Shown here: positions 49,832-62,102 of the stretch, in pieces
Numbering within the stretch: position 1 is the first letter of the stretch
How the letters are laid out: the number at the start of each line of letters is the position of its first letter
Origin: Bacillus sp. JCM 19041
GTDB taxonomy: Bacteria; Bacillota; Bacilli; Bacillales; Bacillaceae_D
Assembly: GCA_001310375.1 (NCBI GenBank)
Contig: BAXC01000001.1
Location: forward strand, 1-64,000
Length of the DNA stretch: 64,000 nucleotides
Direction: 5' to 3'
Notes under the pieces: generated by a model
The model's database searches: none
What the model was told of the DNA's origin: nothing
Seen by the model: the letters and a program-made list of their open reading frames with translations, nothing else
Program-made: the position numbers and the translations under genes

Positions 49832-51159
49832 GACGGGGCCTCCTCATCAAACGGCACGCGCTTCCATTCGCCCCCGCTTTCGTAATACCAAGTCGGCACA
49901 AGTTCAACATTTGATCTATTTGCGATAATGGCACGGTAACCTAGTTGGACATTTGTTACCGATTCATCCCATTCCGTTTCATTTGCCTGTTTTATTCTGG
50001 AAACGGCTGCTTTTCCAGAAGGTACTTGTTTATCATATTCTTGATAAAGACTGTTTAATCTGAATAACGGACGCTGCAAATTCGTCACTTGCGTACCTGC
50101 ACGGGAAACAGAAAATTTCATACTGTCACTTTCGTCATTGTTACGGTAGAAAACAGGTAATCCATCCACTTGCACCCGAAAATCAACGGTTTCACTTGTT
50201 TCTCTTACATTCCAACCACTAAGTGTGTATTCATCTGTCCAAGCACCATTCTCATTAATGAAACTCGTACCTGCTTCAATAATATGACGGCTACTCGTTT
50301 CGGAAGAATCAGCGACAAAAGGGTAACTATAGTTTAGAAACATGAGTGTTCCATCAATCGTTACAATCCGGCTACCATCAGTATATACATACTCCCCATT
50401 TAATTGGTTTTGCCGTGGCACTTCAATAGTACTGCTAAACAAACGCTGATTAATTGGTGTAACTTCAAGAGGCTCTAACATATATTGTTTTTGCGCAACA
50501 GTTTGCGGTTCTGTCGTTACATACAAACGCTCGCGCAATAACATCTCCAAATGATCCGTTTCCTTAGCGATTTCCGCGCTTAACTCGCTTTCTTCTTCTC
50601 CAGATAGCATTGTGGCAAAGTCAGTTGCTAATAACGACGTGTGTATTGTGACAATCCCATCTGCTTTTTTCGAAGCAAACTGGATGCTAACATTATCGCT
50701 ATCTGGACTACTATAAAAGAACATTCGATCGACTTCATTCAGTCGAATCATTTCTTGATCTCCCTCATACTGACTTAGTAAATAATTGGACGGTATTGCA
50801 TCTGGAAACACAACTTCAATTCCTTCCAACTCCGATACATCTTCATTATCGATCGTCTGAATCAGATCGAGACGCTGCAAATCATTGATCATTGTTTCGA
50901 ATCGTTCCGAACCTTTTTCAACGAATGAATACGTATCATTCGCTTCGTGTAATACAATTTGCTCCGGTTCAATTAGCTCCCAAACTTCCCGTTCCTCAAT
51001 GAATTCATCATCATCACCATTCTCATTATCTTCTTCCTCATTTTCGCTTGTTTCTAACGCTTGCATCGTCGGTTGGTACGTCCATAGTTGGTACGTGAAA
51101 AACAAGCTCAATCCAATCATCGCAATGAGAGTGACCGTTTTAAACTGTTCGTATCTCAC
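49828..51159 (-). CDS. yycH: Two-component system activity regulator YycH
   Basis: Protein of 443 residues with one N-terminal helix (FKTVTLIAMIGLSLFFTYQL), an acidic linker (ENEEEDNENGDDDEFIEE) and a large extracytoplasmic part with SRIVTIDGTLMFLNYSYPFV and AVSRIKQANETEWDESVTNV near the end. It matches YycH, which binds WalK at the membrane and lowers its activity. The GTG start overlaps the walK stop and its own stop overlaps yycI, so the operon is translationally coupled. Intact reading frame. Confidence 0.95.
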   Translation of the reverse strand: MRYEQFKTVTLIAMIGLSLFFTYQLWTYQPTMQALETSENEEEDNENGDDDEFIEEREVWELIEPEQIVLHEANDTYSFVEKGSERFETMINDLQRLDLIQTIDNEDVSELEGIEVVFPDAIPSNYLLSQYEGDQEMIRLNEVDRMFFYSSPDSDNVSIQFASKKADGIVTIHTSLLATDFATMLSGEEESELSAEIAKETDHLEMLLRERLYVTTEPQTVAQKQYMLEPLEVTPINQRLFSSTIEVPRQNQLNGEYVYTDGSRIVTIDGTLMFLNYSYPFVADSSETSSRHIIEAGTSFINENGAWTDEYTLSGWNVRETSETVDFRVQVDGLPVFYRNNDESDSMKFSVSRAGTQVTNLQRPLFRLNSLYQEYDKQVPSGKAAVSRIKQANETEWDESVTNVQLGYRAIIANRSNVELVPTWYYESGGEWKRVPFDEEAPS

Positions 51160-52988
51160 ACTTTTCCTCCTTTAAAGGTCGAGTATGGCAAAGTGATGTA
51201 GATGGTTGTTCCTTTGTTGTATTCACTATGCACCCAAATGTCGCCATCATGGGCATGAACGTACTCTTGAGCAATAGCAAGTCCTAAACCAGTTCCTCCA
51301 ACATTTCTTGCCCGGGCCTTATCAACTCGGTAAAAACGCTCAAAGATTTTCTCTTGAGATTCTACAGGAATACCTAACCCTTCATCCGTAATACTGATGC
51401 GTGCTTTATTCCCTTGATGGAGCAAGGTTACCGTTACATTGCCACCAGAGGGAGAATATTTCATTGCATTAGAAATAATGTTATCCAATACTTGCGTCAT
51501 TTTATCCGTATCGATTTTTACGTACGTTGGTTGTTTCACAATATGGCGATGAAAATAAATGTTTTTATCTTTTACGATCATCTCAAATCGTTCAACGATG
51601 CTATGCAAAAACGAACCAAGCTCGACCCAGTGGTACTTAATTGATAATCCTGGGAATCCATTTTTGATAATTGGAGCAAATCATTAACAAGTCGAATCAT
51701 CCGGTCGGTTTCATTTTGAGTAACACCTAAAAAGTGTGGCGCAATTTCTTTGTCATCCATCGCTCCATCAGCAAGCGCTTCTAAATAACTTTTCATTGTT
51801 GTTAACGGAGTCCGTAATTCATGGGAAACATTCGCCACAAATTCGCGCCGTTCGTTTTCGCTTTTCTCTTTTTCTGTTACATCATGGAGTACCGTAATGA
51901 GTCCATTAATTGGCCCATCATCTTCTTGTATCGCAGAGAATTGGGCTTCGAGCACCATCAGCTCTTCTCCTTTGCTGAAGTCAAGCAGAAGTGGTTCATT
52001 TCTTTCATATAATGCAAAAATACTGTTTCGATCTTCGATGTTTAATACATCTAGAATCGGCTTGCGTAAAACATGTTTTAACGAGATTCCTAGCAACTCT
52101 TCCGCCCGGCGATTCATTAAGATAATTAACCCACTTTGATCAGTCGCAATGACACCATCTGTCATATGGGTAAGGACGGACCGCAGACGTTTTTGCTCCC
52201 TGTCTCGCATTAACGTTGTGTCATGCAGTTTATTTGTTAATTCATTAAAAGACATAGCAAGCTGACCAAGCTCATCAGTACTGTATACATGCACTTGCCG
52301 TGAAAAATCCCCGTGTCCCATCCGTAATGCTTGGCGACGCATATCCAAAATCGGTGCTGTAATTGTCCGGGCAACAAAAATAATAACTAGAAACGTAACT
52401 GCTAAGCAATTGTCGTTGCCGTAATAAATATTTGATTAATTGTTTGCGCTTGTTCTTTTACTTTTTCTATAGACGCTTCAACATAAACCGCGCCCAATAT
52501 TTCCCCAGCGCCTTGCTCGGCTCGTATTGGCTGAGCTTTAACCAAGTATCGTTCCTGATTGCTCTCATTAAATCGTTCGTCAAATTGGTATGGTGTACCG
52601 TTTAAGGCGCGCTTTACAATCGTATGCTGTGTTTGTTGACCGATTATGCTTCTATCGGCATTCGATGAACTTGCAAGTACGACGCATTTCGCCCAATGAT
52701 TTGCGCTTTCCCGTAGCGAACATTTTCATCATTAGCTGGAAAAGCATTTCGTACTAACATGTCCAAGTCTAGCTCAGTCGAATCATCAGAAACCATTTCT
52801 TGCGCAGCACTTAGTGATAGTAAATTCAGACGTTCATTGAGAACTGTCTCATAGTTATCAAACAAGTTTTGCTCAAGTTCTCTCGAGAAATAAACACTAA
52901 CGACTTGCATTGCCAAGAAAATAAGCAACATGTAAATAATAATCAGTTTAAAACGTATGGATTTAAAAAATCCTACATTACGCTCCAT
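51156..52988 (-). CDS. walK: Cell-wall metabolism sensor histidine kinase WalK (three frameshifts)
   Basis: Essential sensor kinase of about 610 residues. Order: first helix (FKLIIIYMLLIFLAMQVVSV), outer domain, second helix (TFLVIIFVARTITAPI), HAMP (FSRQVHVYSTDELGQLAMSF), PAS (MTDGVIATDQSGLIILMNRR), the phosphoacceptor box NVSHELRTPLTTMKSYLEAL, then the ATPase N box IISNAMKYSPSGGN and G boxes ITDEGLGIP and VGGTGLGLAIAQEYV. Single-base losses occur near 52683, 52408 (TTT to TT) and 51630 (CC to C). Because WalK is required for life in bacilli, three real lesions are implausible, so an assembly fault is inferred. Confidence 0.95.
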
Positions 52989-53702
52989 TTAGCGCTGCTC
53001 CTGATTTTCCGGTGCTGATAAAAAGTATCCGACTCCTCGTCTTGTCATGATCCAACTTGGATAGCTCGGGTTATCTTCCACTTTCTCTCGCAGTCTTCTC
53101 ACCGTTACATCAACTGTTCGCACATCGCCAAAATAATCATAGCCCCAAACCGCTTGCAGCAAATGTTCTCTTGTCATCACTTGTCCAAGATGTTTGCCTA
53201 GATAATGAATAAGCTCAAATTCACGATGGGTTAAATCAACCGGTTCACCTCTTTTTTTCACTTGATATGCTTCTGGAAGGATAGACAGATCTCCAACGGC
53301 AATTTCTTTATGAGTAGATGTTGAATCTTCTGCTGCCACTTGTTGACGACGTAGATTCGCTTTTACACGTGCCAGTAGTTCTCTTGTGCTAAATGGCTTT
53401 GTTACGTAATCATCTGCGCCCAATTCAAGACCCAACACTTTATCAATTTCTGAATCCTTAGCTGTTAGCATAATGATTGGTAAATCATATTGCTTTCGCA
53501 CTTCTCGGCATACTTCCATTCCATCTTTGAATGGCAACATAATATCAAGTAACATTAAATCAGGCTTACGCTCTTTCACTCTTTCTAGCGCCTCATTACC
53601 GTCATAAGCACATGTAACGTCAAAGCCTTCTTTTTCAAGGTTGAACTTTAAAATATCGGCGATCGGCTTTTCGTCGTCTACTACTAGTATATATTTATCC
53701 AT
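52989..53702 (-). CDS. walR: Response regulator WalR
   Basis: OmpR/PhoB-type response regulator of 237 residues. The receiver has [20 protein letters not shown], the phosphoacceptor Asp in [14 protein letters not shown] and the lysine in [13 protein letters not shown]. The DNA-binding domain contains [20 protein letters not shown] and [20 protein letters not shown]. It controls autolysin and cell-wall genes. The stop is followed directly by walK. It is the first gene of walR-walK-yycH-yycI-walJ-htrC. No indel. Confidence 0.97.
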   Translation of the reverse strand: MDKYILVVDDEKPIADILKFNLEKEGFDVTCAYDGNEALERVKERKPDLMLLDIMLPFKDGMEVCREVRKQYDLPIIMLTAKDSEIDKVLGLELGADDYVTKPFSTRELLARVKANLRRQQVAAEDSTSTHKEIAVGDLSILPEAYQVKKRGEPVDLTHREFELIHYLGKHLGQVMTREHLLQAVWGYDYFGDVRTVDVTVRRLREKVEDNPSYPSWIMTRRGVGYFLSAPENQEQR

Positions 53703-53769
53703 TATGAACCTCCTGCGTCATCTATATGGTAGGACTATTTATATCAATCAATTGCTTTAGGCTAAAACA

Positions 53770-53833
53770 AACATCAGCTTCTTAGCTGATGTTGAGCGTG
53801 TGTCTCTAAACCTTTATTCCCTGGGGAATAAAG
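53770..53833. repeat. Two perfect inverted repeats upstream of walR
   Basis: AACATCAGCT-TCTT-AGCTGATGTT (53770-53793) and CTTTATTCCC-TG-GGGAATAAAG (53812-53833) lie 70 to 130 bases upstream of the walR start. They are in the presumed 5' region of the operon. The first resembles a small hairpin without T run. Confidence 0.7.
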
Positions 53834-53885
53834 CCTAGTCCGCCTCCCTTTAGTTTAACATAAACATCGAAAACTAAAAGGAAAT

Positions 53886-53921
53886 ACAAAAAAGAACTTT
53901 ATGTATGTACATAAAGTTCTT
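53886..53921 (-). terminator. Terminator of the tRNA operon
   Basis: Minus-strand stem AAGAACTTTATGTA / TACATAAAGTTCTT followed by TTTTG, seven bases after tRNA-Thr. Confidence 0.9.
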
Positions 53922-53927
53922 ATCTGA

Positions 53928-54000
<73 letters not shown>

Positions 54001-54009
54001 AAATGAAGA

Positions 54010-54085
<76 letters not shown>

Positions 54086-54125
54086 ATACTTGGTTTTATA
54101 TAAGCAAGCTTTTTTTAAATAATAA

Positions 54126-54202
54126 TGGCGGTCCGGACGGGACTCGAACCCGCGACCTCCTGCGTGACAGGCAGGCATTCTAACCAACTGAACTACCGGA
54201 CC
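54126..54202 (-). tRNA. tRNA-Asp (anticodon GUC)
   Basis: Cloverleaf of 77 bases including CCA. Acceptor GGTCCGG / CCGGACC, anticodon loop CTGTCAC, T arm GCGGGTTCGAGTCCCGT. Confidence 0.97.
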
Positions 54203-54227
54203 ATTAAGGTATGTATATATATAAAAG

Positions 54228-54299
54228 TGACCCGTACGGGATTCGAACCCGTGATACCGCCGTGAAAGGGCGGTGTCTTAACCGCTTGACCAACGGGCC
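54228..54299 (-). tRNA. tRNA-Glu (anticodon UUC)
   Basis: Cloverleaf of 72 bases. Acceptor GGCCCGT / ACGGGTC, anticodon loop CTTTCAC, T arm ACGGGTTCGAATCCCGT. CCA is not encoded (CT follows A73). Confidence 0.96.
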
Positions 54300-54309
54300 A
54301 CTGTAAAAA

Positions 54310-54385
54310 TGGTGAGCCATGAAGGATTCGAACCTTCGACCCTCTGATTAAAAGTCAGATGCTCTACCAACTGAGCTAATGGCTC
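54310..54385 (-). tRNA. tRNA-Lys (anticodon UUU)
   Basis: Cloverleaf of 76 bases including CCA. Acceptor GAGCCAT / ATGGCTC, anticodon loop CTTTTAA, T arm GAAGGTTCGAATCCTTC. It is the first tRNA of the Lys-Glu-Asp-Phe-Thr operon. Confidence 0.97.
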
Positions 54386-54456
54386 AAACCTAAAACTTGA
54401 GCAGACGGTGCAAGAAGCAAACCGTATGTCCCCTTATTCTCTCGGCGACAAGATTT

Positions 54457-54485
54457 ATAATAACACACATACAAAACCGACGCAA
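54457..54485 (-). promoter_or_regulatory. Promoter of the tRNA operon
   Basis: Minus-strand TTGCGT (54485-54480), 17 bases, TATTAT (54462-54457), about 70 bases before tRNA-Lys. Confidence 0.7.
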
Positions 54486-54544
54486 TACTTTTTCTTAAAA
54501 AAAAGTTTTTTTATTTTGTTTTGCTCAATGCCAGTCTTTAGCAT

Positions 54545-54585
54545 ACTCAAAAAAGTGGAAAACGCAAGAACAACTTGCGTTTTCC
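54545..54585 (-). terminator. Terminator of purA
   Basis: Stem GGAAAACGCAAG / CTTGCGTTTTCC with TTGTT loop, followed on the minus strand by ACTTTTTTG, nine bases after the purA stop. Confidence 0.9.
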
Positions 54586-54593
54586 TTTGTCTT

Positions 54594-55901
<1,308 letters not shown>

Positions 55902-55916
55902 TTAAAAACCATTGTT

Positions 55917-55963
55917 AGTATATCAGTTCACTATACGCGAGTCAATCAAATCCGAACAATGAA
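55917..55963 (-). promoter_or_regulatory. purA promoter with PurR-box-like site
   Basis: Minus-strand TTGACT (55945-55940), 17 bases, TATACT (55922-55917). CCGAACAAT (55952-55960, plus strand), upstream of the -35 box, fits half of the PurR PurBox. A second box is not clear. Confidence 0.65.
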
Positions 55964-56000
55964 CATACTCGTTATTAAATCATTCGTCTAAACTCCGGTT

Positions 56001-57361
56001 TTAGTAGGGAGGCATTGCGCTTTCATCGTGTCTTCGGTCTAAGTTCACGAATTTGTTGTATTCTTTTACAAAGGCAAGTTCAACTGTACCTACAGGACCA
56101 TTTCGCTGCTTAGCAATAATTATTTCAATGATATTCTTATTCTCTGATTCCTTGTCATAATAATCATCTCGGTAAAGAAAAGCAACAATATCTGCATCTT
56201 GCTCAATACTTCCTGATTCACGAATATCGGACATCATCGGCCGTTTATCTTGCTTGATTCAACTCCCCGGGAAAGCTGTGATAAGGCAATAACCGGTACT
56301 TCAAGTTCACGGGCGATCGCTTTAAGCGTCCGCGATATTTCTGATACTTCCTGTTGGCGGTTTTCTCCACCACGACCGTTCCCTTGAATAAGCTGCAAGT
56401 AGTCGATTAAGATCATACCAAGCCCTTTATCTTGCTTAAGTCTACGACATTTGGCACGAATTTCTCCCACTTTTACCCCAGGCGTATCATCAATGTAAAT
56501 ACCTGCTTTTGATAATGATCCCATTGCCATCGAGAGCTTGTGCCAATCCTCTTCTTCTAGGGCACCTGTCCGCATCCGCTGGGCATCAATATTCCCTTCT
56601 GCACAAAGCATCCGTGTAACAAGCTGACTTGCGCCCATCTCGAGTGAGAAAATCGCTACATTTTCTTCTGTTTTAGTAGCAACATTTTGGGCGATGTTTA
56701 ACGCAAAAGCCGTCTTACCTACAGATGGCCGTGCAGCAACAATAATTAAGTCATTACGTTGAAATCCAGCTGTCATCGTATCAAGTTCGGAGAATCCAGT
56801 CGCAATCCCCGTTATTTCCCCGCGCGTCTGTTGGAGCATTTCGATTTGATCGTATGTGTCTAAAAGCACATCTTTAATCGATACAAAACTGCTCGTATTC
56901 TTTTGCTGTGAAACTTCCAGAATCGTCTTTTCTGCTTGGTCAAGAATCGAATCCACTTCTTCTTCACTTGCATAGCCTTCTTTGGCGATGTTTGTCGCTA
57001 CTCGGATTAACCTGCGCAGAAGAGCCTTTTCCTCAACAATCTTGCTATAATACTCGACATTAGCAGCGGTTGGAACGGAATCGGCCACATCGCTTAAATA
57101 AGCAACCCCGCCAATTTCATCAAGCCACTTGCGATCCTGCAATTCTGCTGTAACCGTAACAAGGTCAACTGGTTCCCCTTTTTCACCGATGTCGAGCATC
57201 ACTTCAAAAATCCGCTGATGACTCGCCCGATAAAAATCTTCTGGCATGAGCCGTTCGCTTGCAGTTGTTAGCGCATGGTCTGCCAAGAAGATCGCACCAA
57301 GCACCGCTTGTTCTGCTTCAATGTTTTGGGGCGGTGTCCGGTCATTAAGAAGATCACTCAT
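56001..57361 (-). CDS. dnaC: Replicative DNA helicase DnaC/DnaB (one frameshift)
   Basis: Hexameric DnaB-type helicase (DnaC in Bacillus). The N-domain starts [20 protein letters not shown] and the RecA-like core has [20 protein letters not shown] (Walker A), [28 protein letters not shown] and, after the indel, [20 protein letters not shown] and [15 protein letters not shown]. One G is missing near 56250 (GG in SRQDKRP). Corrected length about 454. The gene is essential for replication, which argues that the break is an assembly error. Confidence 0.96.
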
Positions 57362-57385
57362 AGGGCATACTCCTTTTTCATGTTG

Positions 57386-57421
57386 ACTTAAAAGGAAGCT
57401 GGCTCAAGATGAGCCAGCTCC
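57386..57421 (-). terminator. Hairpin between rplI and dnaC
   Basis: Minus-strand stem GAGCTGGCTCA / TGAGCCAGCTTC followed by CTTTTAAG. It may cause partial termination ahead of dnaC. Confidence 0.75.
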
Positions 57422-57428
57422 ACAAATC

Positions 57429-57872
57429 CTATGCTTCTTGAACATGCACGTTTACAACGGCAACTACTTCTGGGTGTATCTTAATTGGTACCTTTGTATA
57501 ACCAAGGGCACGTATCGGATCATCTAATTGTATCTTACGCTTGTCAACTTTCTTAGCTTGCTTTGATAGAGCTTCAGCAATTTGTTTTGTTGAGACGGCT
57601 CCAAATAAACGGCCACCTTCTCCTGCTTTAGCTGGAATTGTAATCGTCAAAGCTTCAAGTTCTTCCTTATATGCTTTTGCCTCTTCCAACTCAGCTTCCA
57701 ATTGCTTCTGCTTGCTTTTCTTTTGTGCTTCTAAATCCTTTACATTTCCGGAAGTCGCTTCTTTTGCTAAGTTATTTGGGAGCAGGTAATTGCGAGCATA
57801 GCCTTCAGCAACGTTTTTTGTTTCTCCCTTTTTCCCCTTGCCTTTTACATCTTGTGTAAAAATGACTTTCAT
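57429..57872 (-). CDS. rplI: 50S ribosomal protein L9
   Basis: Ribosomal protein of 147 residues, from the ATG at 57872 (GGAGGG eight bases ahead). [20 protein letters not shown] and [20 protein letters not shown] are the L9 N-domain; a long connecting helix ([20 protein letters not shown]) leads to the C-domain with [17 protein letters not shown]9 is at the base of the L1 stalk. The start is one base from the gdpP stop codon, so the two are coupled. Confidence 0.98.
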   Translation of the reverse strand: MKVIFTQDVKGKGKKGETKNVAEGYARNYLLPNNLAKEATSGNVKDLEAQKKSKQKQLEAELEEAKAYKEELEALTITIPAKAGEGGRLFGAVSTKQIAEALSKQAKKVDKRKIQLDDPIRALGYTKVPIKIHPEVVAVVNVHVQEA

Positions 57873-57873
57873 C

Positions 57874-59838
57874 TTAATTCCCTCCTTCAAATCCTTCATC
57901 CACAGCCTGTTCAAGCTGTATTCGCGCTTCTTCCATTGTCAGCTCTTCTAGCTGCGTAGCTGCATTCGAGAGATGTCCACCGCCACCAAGGCGTTCCATA
58001 ATCACTTGGACATTTACATCACCAAGAGATCTCGCGCTGATGCCTATACGGCCATCTGCACGCATACAGACAACAAATGAGGCACGCACCCCACTCATCG
58101 TTAAGAGCGTATCGGCAGCTTGAGCAATGATAATTTGATCATATGCCGCATCATCTTGGGCAGTTGCAATTGCATAGCCTTCCCTGTATACATACGCATT
58201 CTCCATAAGCTTAGCACGCTTCACGTAGGACGCCAAGTCTTCCTTTAACAGCTTTTGAACAAGTGCAGTGTCTGCCCCATTCGCTCGCAAGAAAGATGCT
58301 GCATCAAACGTTCTTGCACCTGTGCGGACAGCAAAACTTTTTGTATCAACTGTGATACCGGCAAGTAGTGCCGTTGCTTCCAACCGATCCATTTTAAATT
58401 GCATCGGCTGATACTCAAGCAATTCTGTCACTAACTCCGCAGTTGATGATGCATATGGTTCCATATAAACAAGCACAGGGTCTTGGACAAAATCTTCACT
58501 CCGTCGGTGATGGTCAAGTACAATTATACGGTCTACCATTTGCAAAAGCTTTGGTTCAATTACAAGTGATGGTTTATGCGTGTCTACAACAACAAGCAAC
58601 GTTTCTTTATCAACAAGATTAATCGCTTCTTCAGGTGAGATAAACTGGTTCCACAAATGGTCATGCTGCTCTACTTCTTCAAGTAGGCGCTGGACATCCG
58701 CATTTGTATCTTCTTCGTCTAATACAATAAAACCTTCACGGTCATTCAGGTCGGCAATCTTAAGCACACCAAGAGCAGCACCAATCGCATCCATATCCGG
58801 GCGTTGATGCCCCATCACAATGACTCGTTCACTTTCTTTGACAAAGTCGCGCAAAGCATGGGATATCACTCTTGCCCTTACTCTTGTACGTTTTTCAACG
58901 GCATTGGTTTTTCCGCCGTAAAAACGAACACGTCCATTCTTTTTCTTAATCGCTACTTGGTCGCCACCGCGTCCAAGCGCCAAATCTAAGCTAGACTGGG
59001 CTAAAACACCAAGTTGTTTTAATGATGACTCTTCTGTACCCACACCAATACTAAGGGTGATAGGAACCTTTTCTTTTGCCGTGATATCTCGAACTTCATC
59101 TAACAGCTCAAACCGATTTTCTTCAAGCAAGAGCAGCGCTTTATGATTCATCACGGCTAAGAAGCGGTCCGATGATGTTCGTCGCAAAAAGATATCGTAA
59201 TCACTCGCCCAATTGTTTAAGGCTGTAGTCACTTGCGCTAGCAATTTGCTACGCACTTGGTCTTCCATGCTTTGTGTCACTTCATCGTAGTTGTCCAAAT
59301 AGATATGGGCAACCACCGGCAACATATGCTCATACTTTTCTTGCGTTAATTCTTTTTCAGTTACATCAACAATATAAATAAGTCGTTCATTTTGTTCAAA
59401 TGTTAAATAGTAGTATGAGGAATCGACTTGCACCGTCTCATCTGTTAAACCTTCATCTAGAAAGTCACTTACCTCTTCATGAATCATCGTTACAGATTCG
59501 CCTGTCAAGCCATTGCCAAATCGCTCATACACAAATGGGTTTGCCCACTGTATGACCCGATTCTCGTCATAAAGCACAATCCCGATTGGAAGTTTTGTAA
59601 CGGCTTCTTCGCCAGCCTTATTCACGCGGTAGGACAAAGTGGACATATACATGTCTAAACGTTTGTCGTACTTCTTTTGCGCACGAATAAAGAGTACAGC
59701 CCAAGCAATTAAAAGAAGTCCTACGATCGCACCAAACTCCCATTGGCTAACAGTAAGCCAACTTGTTAAAGCAATAGCTATGGCGAAGAGTGTGATGACA
59801 TGGACATGATGCCACCACTGCTTTTTCCAATTAGGCAT
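57874..59838 (-). CDS. gdpP: Cyclic di-AMP phosphodiesterase GdpP (YybT)
   Basis: Membrane c-di-AMP phosphodiesterase of 654 residues. Two N-terminal helices are followed by a PAS domain ([20 protein letters not shown]), a degenerate GGDEF domain ([20 protein letters not shown]) and the DHH/DHHA1 catalytic pair with [45 protein letters not shown] and [20 protein letters not shown]. It sets c-di-AMP levels that govern potassium balance and wall stress. AGTAGGAGATGACAATATG gives the start at 59838. It is followed by rplI and lies 30 bp from yybS. Confidence 0.97.
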   Translation of the reverse strand: MPNWKKQWWHHVHVITLFAIAIALTSWLTVSQWEFGAIVGLLLIAWAVLFIRAQKKYDKRLDMYMSTLSYRVNKAGEEAVTKLPIGIVLYDENRVIQWANPFVYERFGNGLTGESVTMIHEEVSDFLDEGLTDETVQVDSSYYYLTFEQNERLIYIVDVTEKELTQEKYEHMLPVVAHIYLDNYDEVTQSMEDQVRSKLLAQVTTALNNWASDYDIFLRRTSSDRFLAVMNHKALLLLEENRFELLDEVRDITAKEKVPITLSIGVGTEESSLKQLGVLAQSSLDLALGRGGDQVAIKKKNGRVRFYGGKTNAVEKRTRVRARVISHALRDFVKESERVIVMGHQRPDMDAIGAALGVLKIADLNDREGFIVLDEEDTNADVQRLLEEVEQHDHLWNQFISPEEAINLVDKETLLVVVDTHKPSLVIEPKLLQMVDRIIVLDHHRRSEDFVQDPVLVYMEPYASSTAELVTELLEYQPMQFKMDRLEATALLAGITVDTKSFAVRTGARTFDAASFLRANGADTALVQKLLKEDLASYVKRAKLMENAYVYREGYAIATAQDDAAYDQIIIAQAADTLLTMSGVRASFVVCMRADGRIGISARSLGDVNVQVIMERLGGGGHLSNAATQLEELTMEEARIQLEQAVDEGFEGGN

Positions 59839-59868
59839 ATTGTCATCTCCTACTCTTTCATGCAAACA

Positions 59869-60795
59869 TTACGTTTGCAATCGATCACGAATTCTGAAGA
59901 TCATATCGAATGCCCCTATGATCCTTACGATATAAATAAGGAGTGGCAACAACATGATACTTAGTAAAGCTGCAATAACAAGCAGAACTCGCATCGTCTT
60001 TGAAACTTTTTTATAAACTAAATATGTCACAAACAAAGATAACGCTTGTATTATCAGCAAAATGCTTATTGTAAAAAAACCAACTTGGCTAGCCGAATCC
60101 ATATAAGACCCTGCTTCAAAAGGCAAGATCGCCAAAAACCAGAATATAAAATAGAGAACCAAGACAAAACGCGGAAATTCCCAATAACGGAATTTCGGCA
60201 GCTTATGGTAGTCCATTCCTATTCGATTAAATAAGAGAACAGAACCGCCATAGATAATGAAGGCGTAGACTGTTGCCATAATAAGCAGTACGAGTGTCAT
60301 TAACGACTCGAGAAACGCCGTATAAGCTGTAATGAGCTCGTTATCGTATACATCTACTCCAAATCGTTCTGCAAGTTGCTGGGTGTCTTGCATAGAGCCC
60401 CGTACCGAATCTACAAATGATAGATCATACAGAGTGGCCAACAGTACATAACCAATAACAAGCAATAAAAACGTTGGGATAATGGCTGCAAGCAACCTTT
60501 CTATCCCCGATCTTCTTTTATGTTGATAATGACCAACGGCTAGTCCAATTGCGGCAAAACCAACCGGCAGCAACAAAAGACCCGCTGATAAGAATGTACC
60601 TATTAAACCAACCACTGCAGTGACAACTAGACCCGGTTTCACCCCATATTTAGCCGTAAAATAAATAATCGGTAATGGCAGTGTTAAAAGTGCCAGTAAG
60701 TTGATCAACGGTATTTGTGTTATAAAAAGAAAATATAAGAGAAGATAGATCAATCCACTTATAATCCCTTGAGAGACTACTTTCCTATCGTCCAA
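59869..60795 (-). CDS. yybS: YybS family (DUF2232) membrane protein
   Basis: Integral membrane protein of about 308 residues with seven or eight helices, beginning with a TTG at 60795 (GAGGTG five bases ahead). It carries KVVSQGIISGLIYLLLYFLF, LALLTLPLPIIYFTAKYGVK and GLIGTFLSAGLLLLPVGFAA, as in DUF2232/YybS proteins. An ECF-like topology has been noted for the family, but the function is open. It sits between rpsR and gdpP, its regular place in bacilli. Confidence 0.9.
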   Translation of the reverse strand: MDDRKVVSQGIISGLIYLLLYFLFITQIPLINLLALLTLPLPIIYFTAKYGVKPGLVVTAVVGLIGTFLSAGLLLLPVGFAAIGLAVGHYQHKRRSGIERLLAAIIPTFLLLVIGYVLLATLYDLSFVDSVRGSMQDTQQLAERFGVDVYDNELITAYTAFLESLMTLVLLIMATVYAFIIYGGSVLLFNRIGMDYHKLPKFRYWEFPRFVLVLYFIFWFLAILPFEAGSYMDSASQVGFFTISILLIIQALSLFVTYLVYKKVSKTMRVLLVIAALLSIMLLPLLIYIVRIIGAFDMIFRIRDRLQT

Positions 60796-60911
60796 AACCT
60801 CACCTCTTTTTAAAAGCGCCAACGAGTACGATCCTCGTCACAGTCCTTATCTATTTTAGCGCAATTATCCAGAAAGTAAAAGCAGCCCCACCTTATCATG
60901 GGTAAGAAGAA

Positions 60912-60974
60912 GAAAAGAGGGCAGCTGAGCCAGCTTTCATAAAGCTTGACTCAATCCACCCTCTTTTTCTAATC
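60912..60974 (-). terminator. Terminator of the rpsF-ssb-rpsR operon
   Basis: Minus-strand long stem AAAGAGGGTGGATTGAGTCA / GGCTCAGCTGCCCTCTTTT with an internal AAGCTTTATGAAAGC hairpin, just after rpsR. Confidence 0.85.
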
Positions 60975-60975
60975 C

Positions 60976-61209
60976 TTAGTTTACATCGTTGACATAAGGA
61001 AGCAACGCAATTTGACGAGAACGTTTAATTGCAATTGTCAATTTACGTTGATACTTTGCAGATGTTCCAGTTACGCGACGAGGAAGAATTTTTCCACGCT
61101 CGGAAATGAAACGTTTAAGCAAATCCACATCTTTATAATCGATGTGTGTGATCTTGTTTGCTGTAAAGAAGCAAACCTTTCTCCGTTTAGGACGACCGCG
61201 ACGTGCCAT
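60976..61209 (-). CDS. rpsR: 30S ribosomal protein S18
   Basis: Ribosomal protein of 77 residues starting [20 protein letters not shown], with [20 protein letters not shown] and the conserved [21 protein letters not shown]18 binds S6 on the platform of the small subunit. It is the last gene of the rpsF-ssb-rpsR operon, 27 bases after ssb. GGAGTG precedes the ATG. Confidence 0.98.
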   Translation of the reverse strand: MARRGRPKRRKVCFFTANKITHIDYKDVDLLKRFISERGKILPRRVTGTSAKYQRKLTIAIKRSRQIALLPYVNDVN

Positions 61210-61236
61210 AATTAAGCACTCCTTTCGTATAAATAA

Positions 61237-61739
61237 TTAGAACGGAAGGTCATCATCAGAAATGTCAATTGAACCATCACTTGAGAATGGATCATTGTCA
61301 TATCCGTTCGAACGATTACCACCGGAACCTTGGTTCCCGCCTTGGCTGCTTCCGCCGCCATAACCGCCCTGTTGTGATCCTCCGCCAAAGTTACCTTGGC
61401 TATTGCCTTGGTTTTGACTATTGCGAGGTTCAAGAAATTGCACGCTTTCCGCAACAATCTCTGTTACGAAAACACGCTTTCCTTCATTATTGTCGTAGCT
61501 ACGTGTTTGCACACGTCCATCGACGCCAGCGAGGCTCCCTTTTTTCAGGAAGTTCGCGACGTTTTCAGCTGCTTACGCCAAACGACACAATTAATGAAAT
61601 CTGCTTCTCTTTCACCTTGCTGGTTTGAAAACGGACGATTGACTGCGAGCGTAAAGTTCGCAACGGCAACTCCGTTTGGTGTGAATCGCAGTTCAGGGTC
61701 ACGCGTTAAGCGTCCGACAAGAACAACACGGTTTAACAA
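61237..61739 (-). CDS. ssb: Single-stranded DNA-binding protein SSB (one frameshift)
   Basis: Essential SSB of about 167 residues. It starts at a TTG (61739, with GGAGGG six bases ahead) as [20 protein letters not shown], continues [17 protein letters not shown] and [11 protein letters not shown]. One A is missing near 61573 ([20 protein letters not shown] follows). After the OB fold, a Gly/Gln/Asn-rich linker leads to the conserved tip DISDDDLPF that docks partner proteins. A break in SSB cannot be real in a viable cell. Confidence 0.96.
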
Positions 61740-61797
61740 TGCGATCCCTCCAGCTTTTTTATCATGTGCATTTCCACGCACACGCTATATTTGAAAA

Positions 61798-62085
61798 TTA
61801 TTGTTCGTCTTTTGTTACAAGGACACGAATAACGTTATCGTTGATTTTAACCAAACGATTAAATTCATTAATTGCTTCTGTGTTAGCTTGTACACTTAGT
61901 AAAACGTAATAGCCATCTTTGAAATCATTGATTTCATAAGCTAAGCGTTTTTTACCGATCTCGTCTGCCTTTAAGATTTCAGCACCATTATCAGTGAGCA
62001 CTTTATTGTAACGCTCAACGATTTCTTTAGTAGCTGCTTCTTCTAGGTTTGGAGCGATAATGTACATAATTTCGTACTTACGCAT
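61798..62085 (-). CDS. rpsF: 30S ribosomal protein S6
   Basis: Ribosomal protein of 95 residues from the ATG at 62085, which has AAAAGGAGGTG at ideal distance. [20 protein letters not shown] and [20 protein letters not shown] are the S6 core, ending [13 protein letters not shown]6 pairs with S18. It heads the rpsF-ssb-rpsR operon and, by analogy with other bacteria, the S6:S18 complex may bind its own leader. Confidence 0.98.
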   Translation of the reverse strand: MRKYEIMYIIAPNLEEAATKEIVERYNKVLTDNGAEILKADEIGKKRLAYEINDFKDGYYVLLSVQANTEAINEFNRLVKINDNVIRVLVTKDEQ

Positions 62086-62102
62086 TCCAGTCACCTCCTT
62101 TT

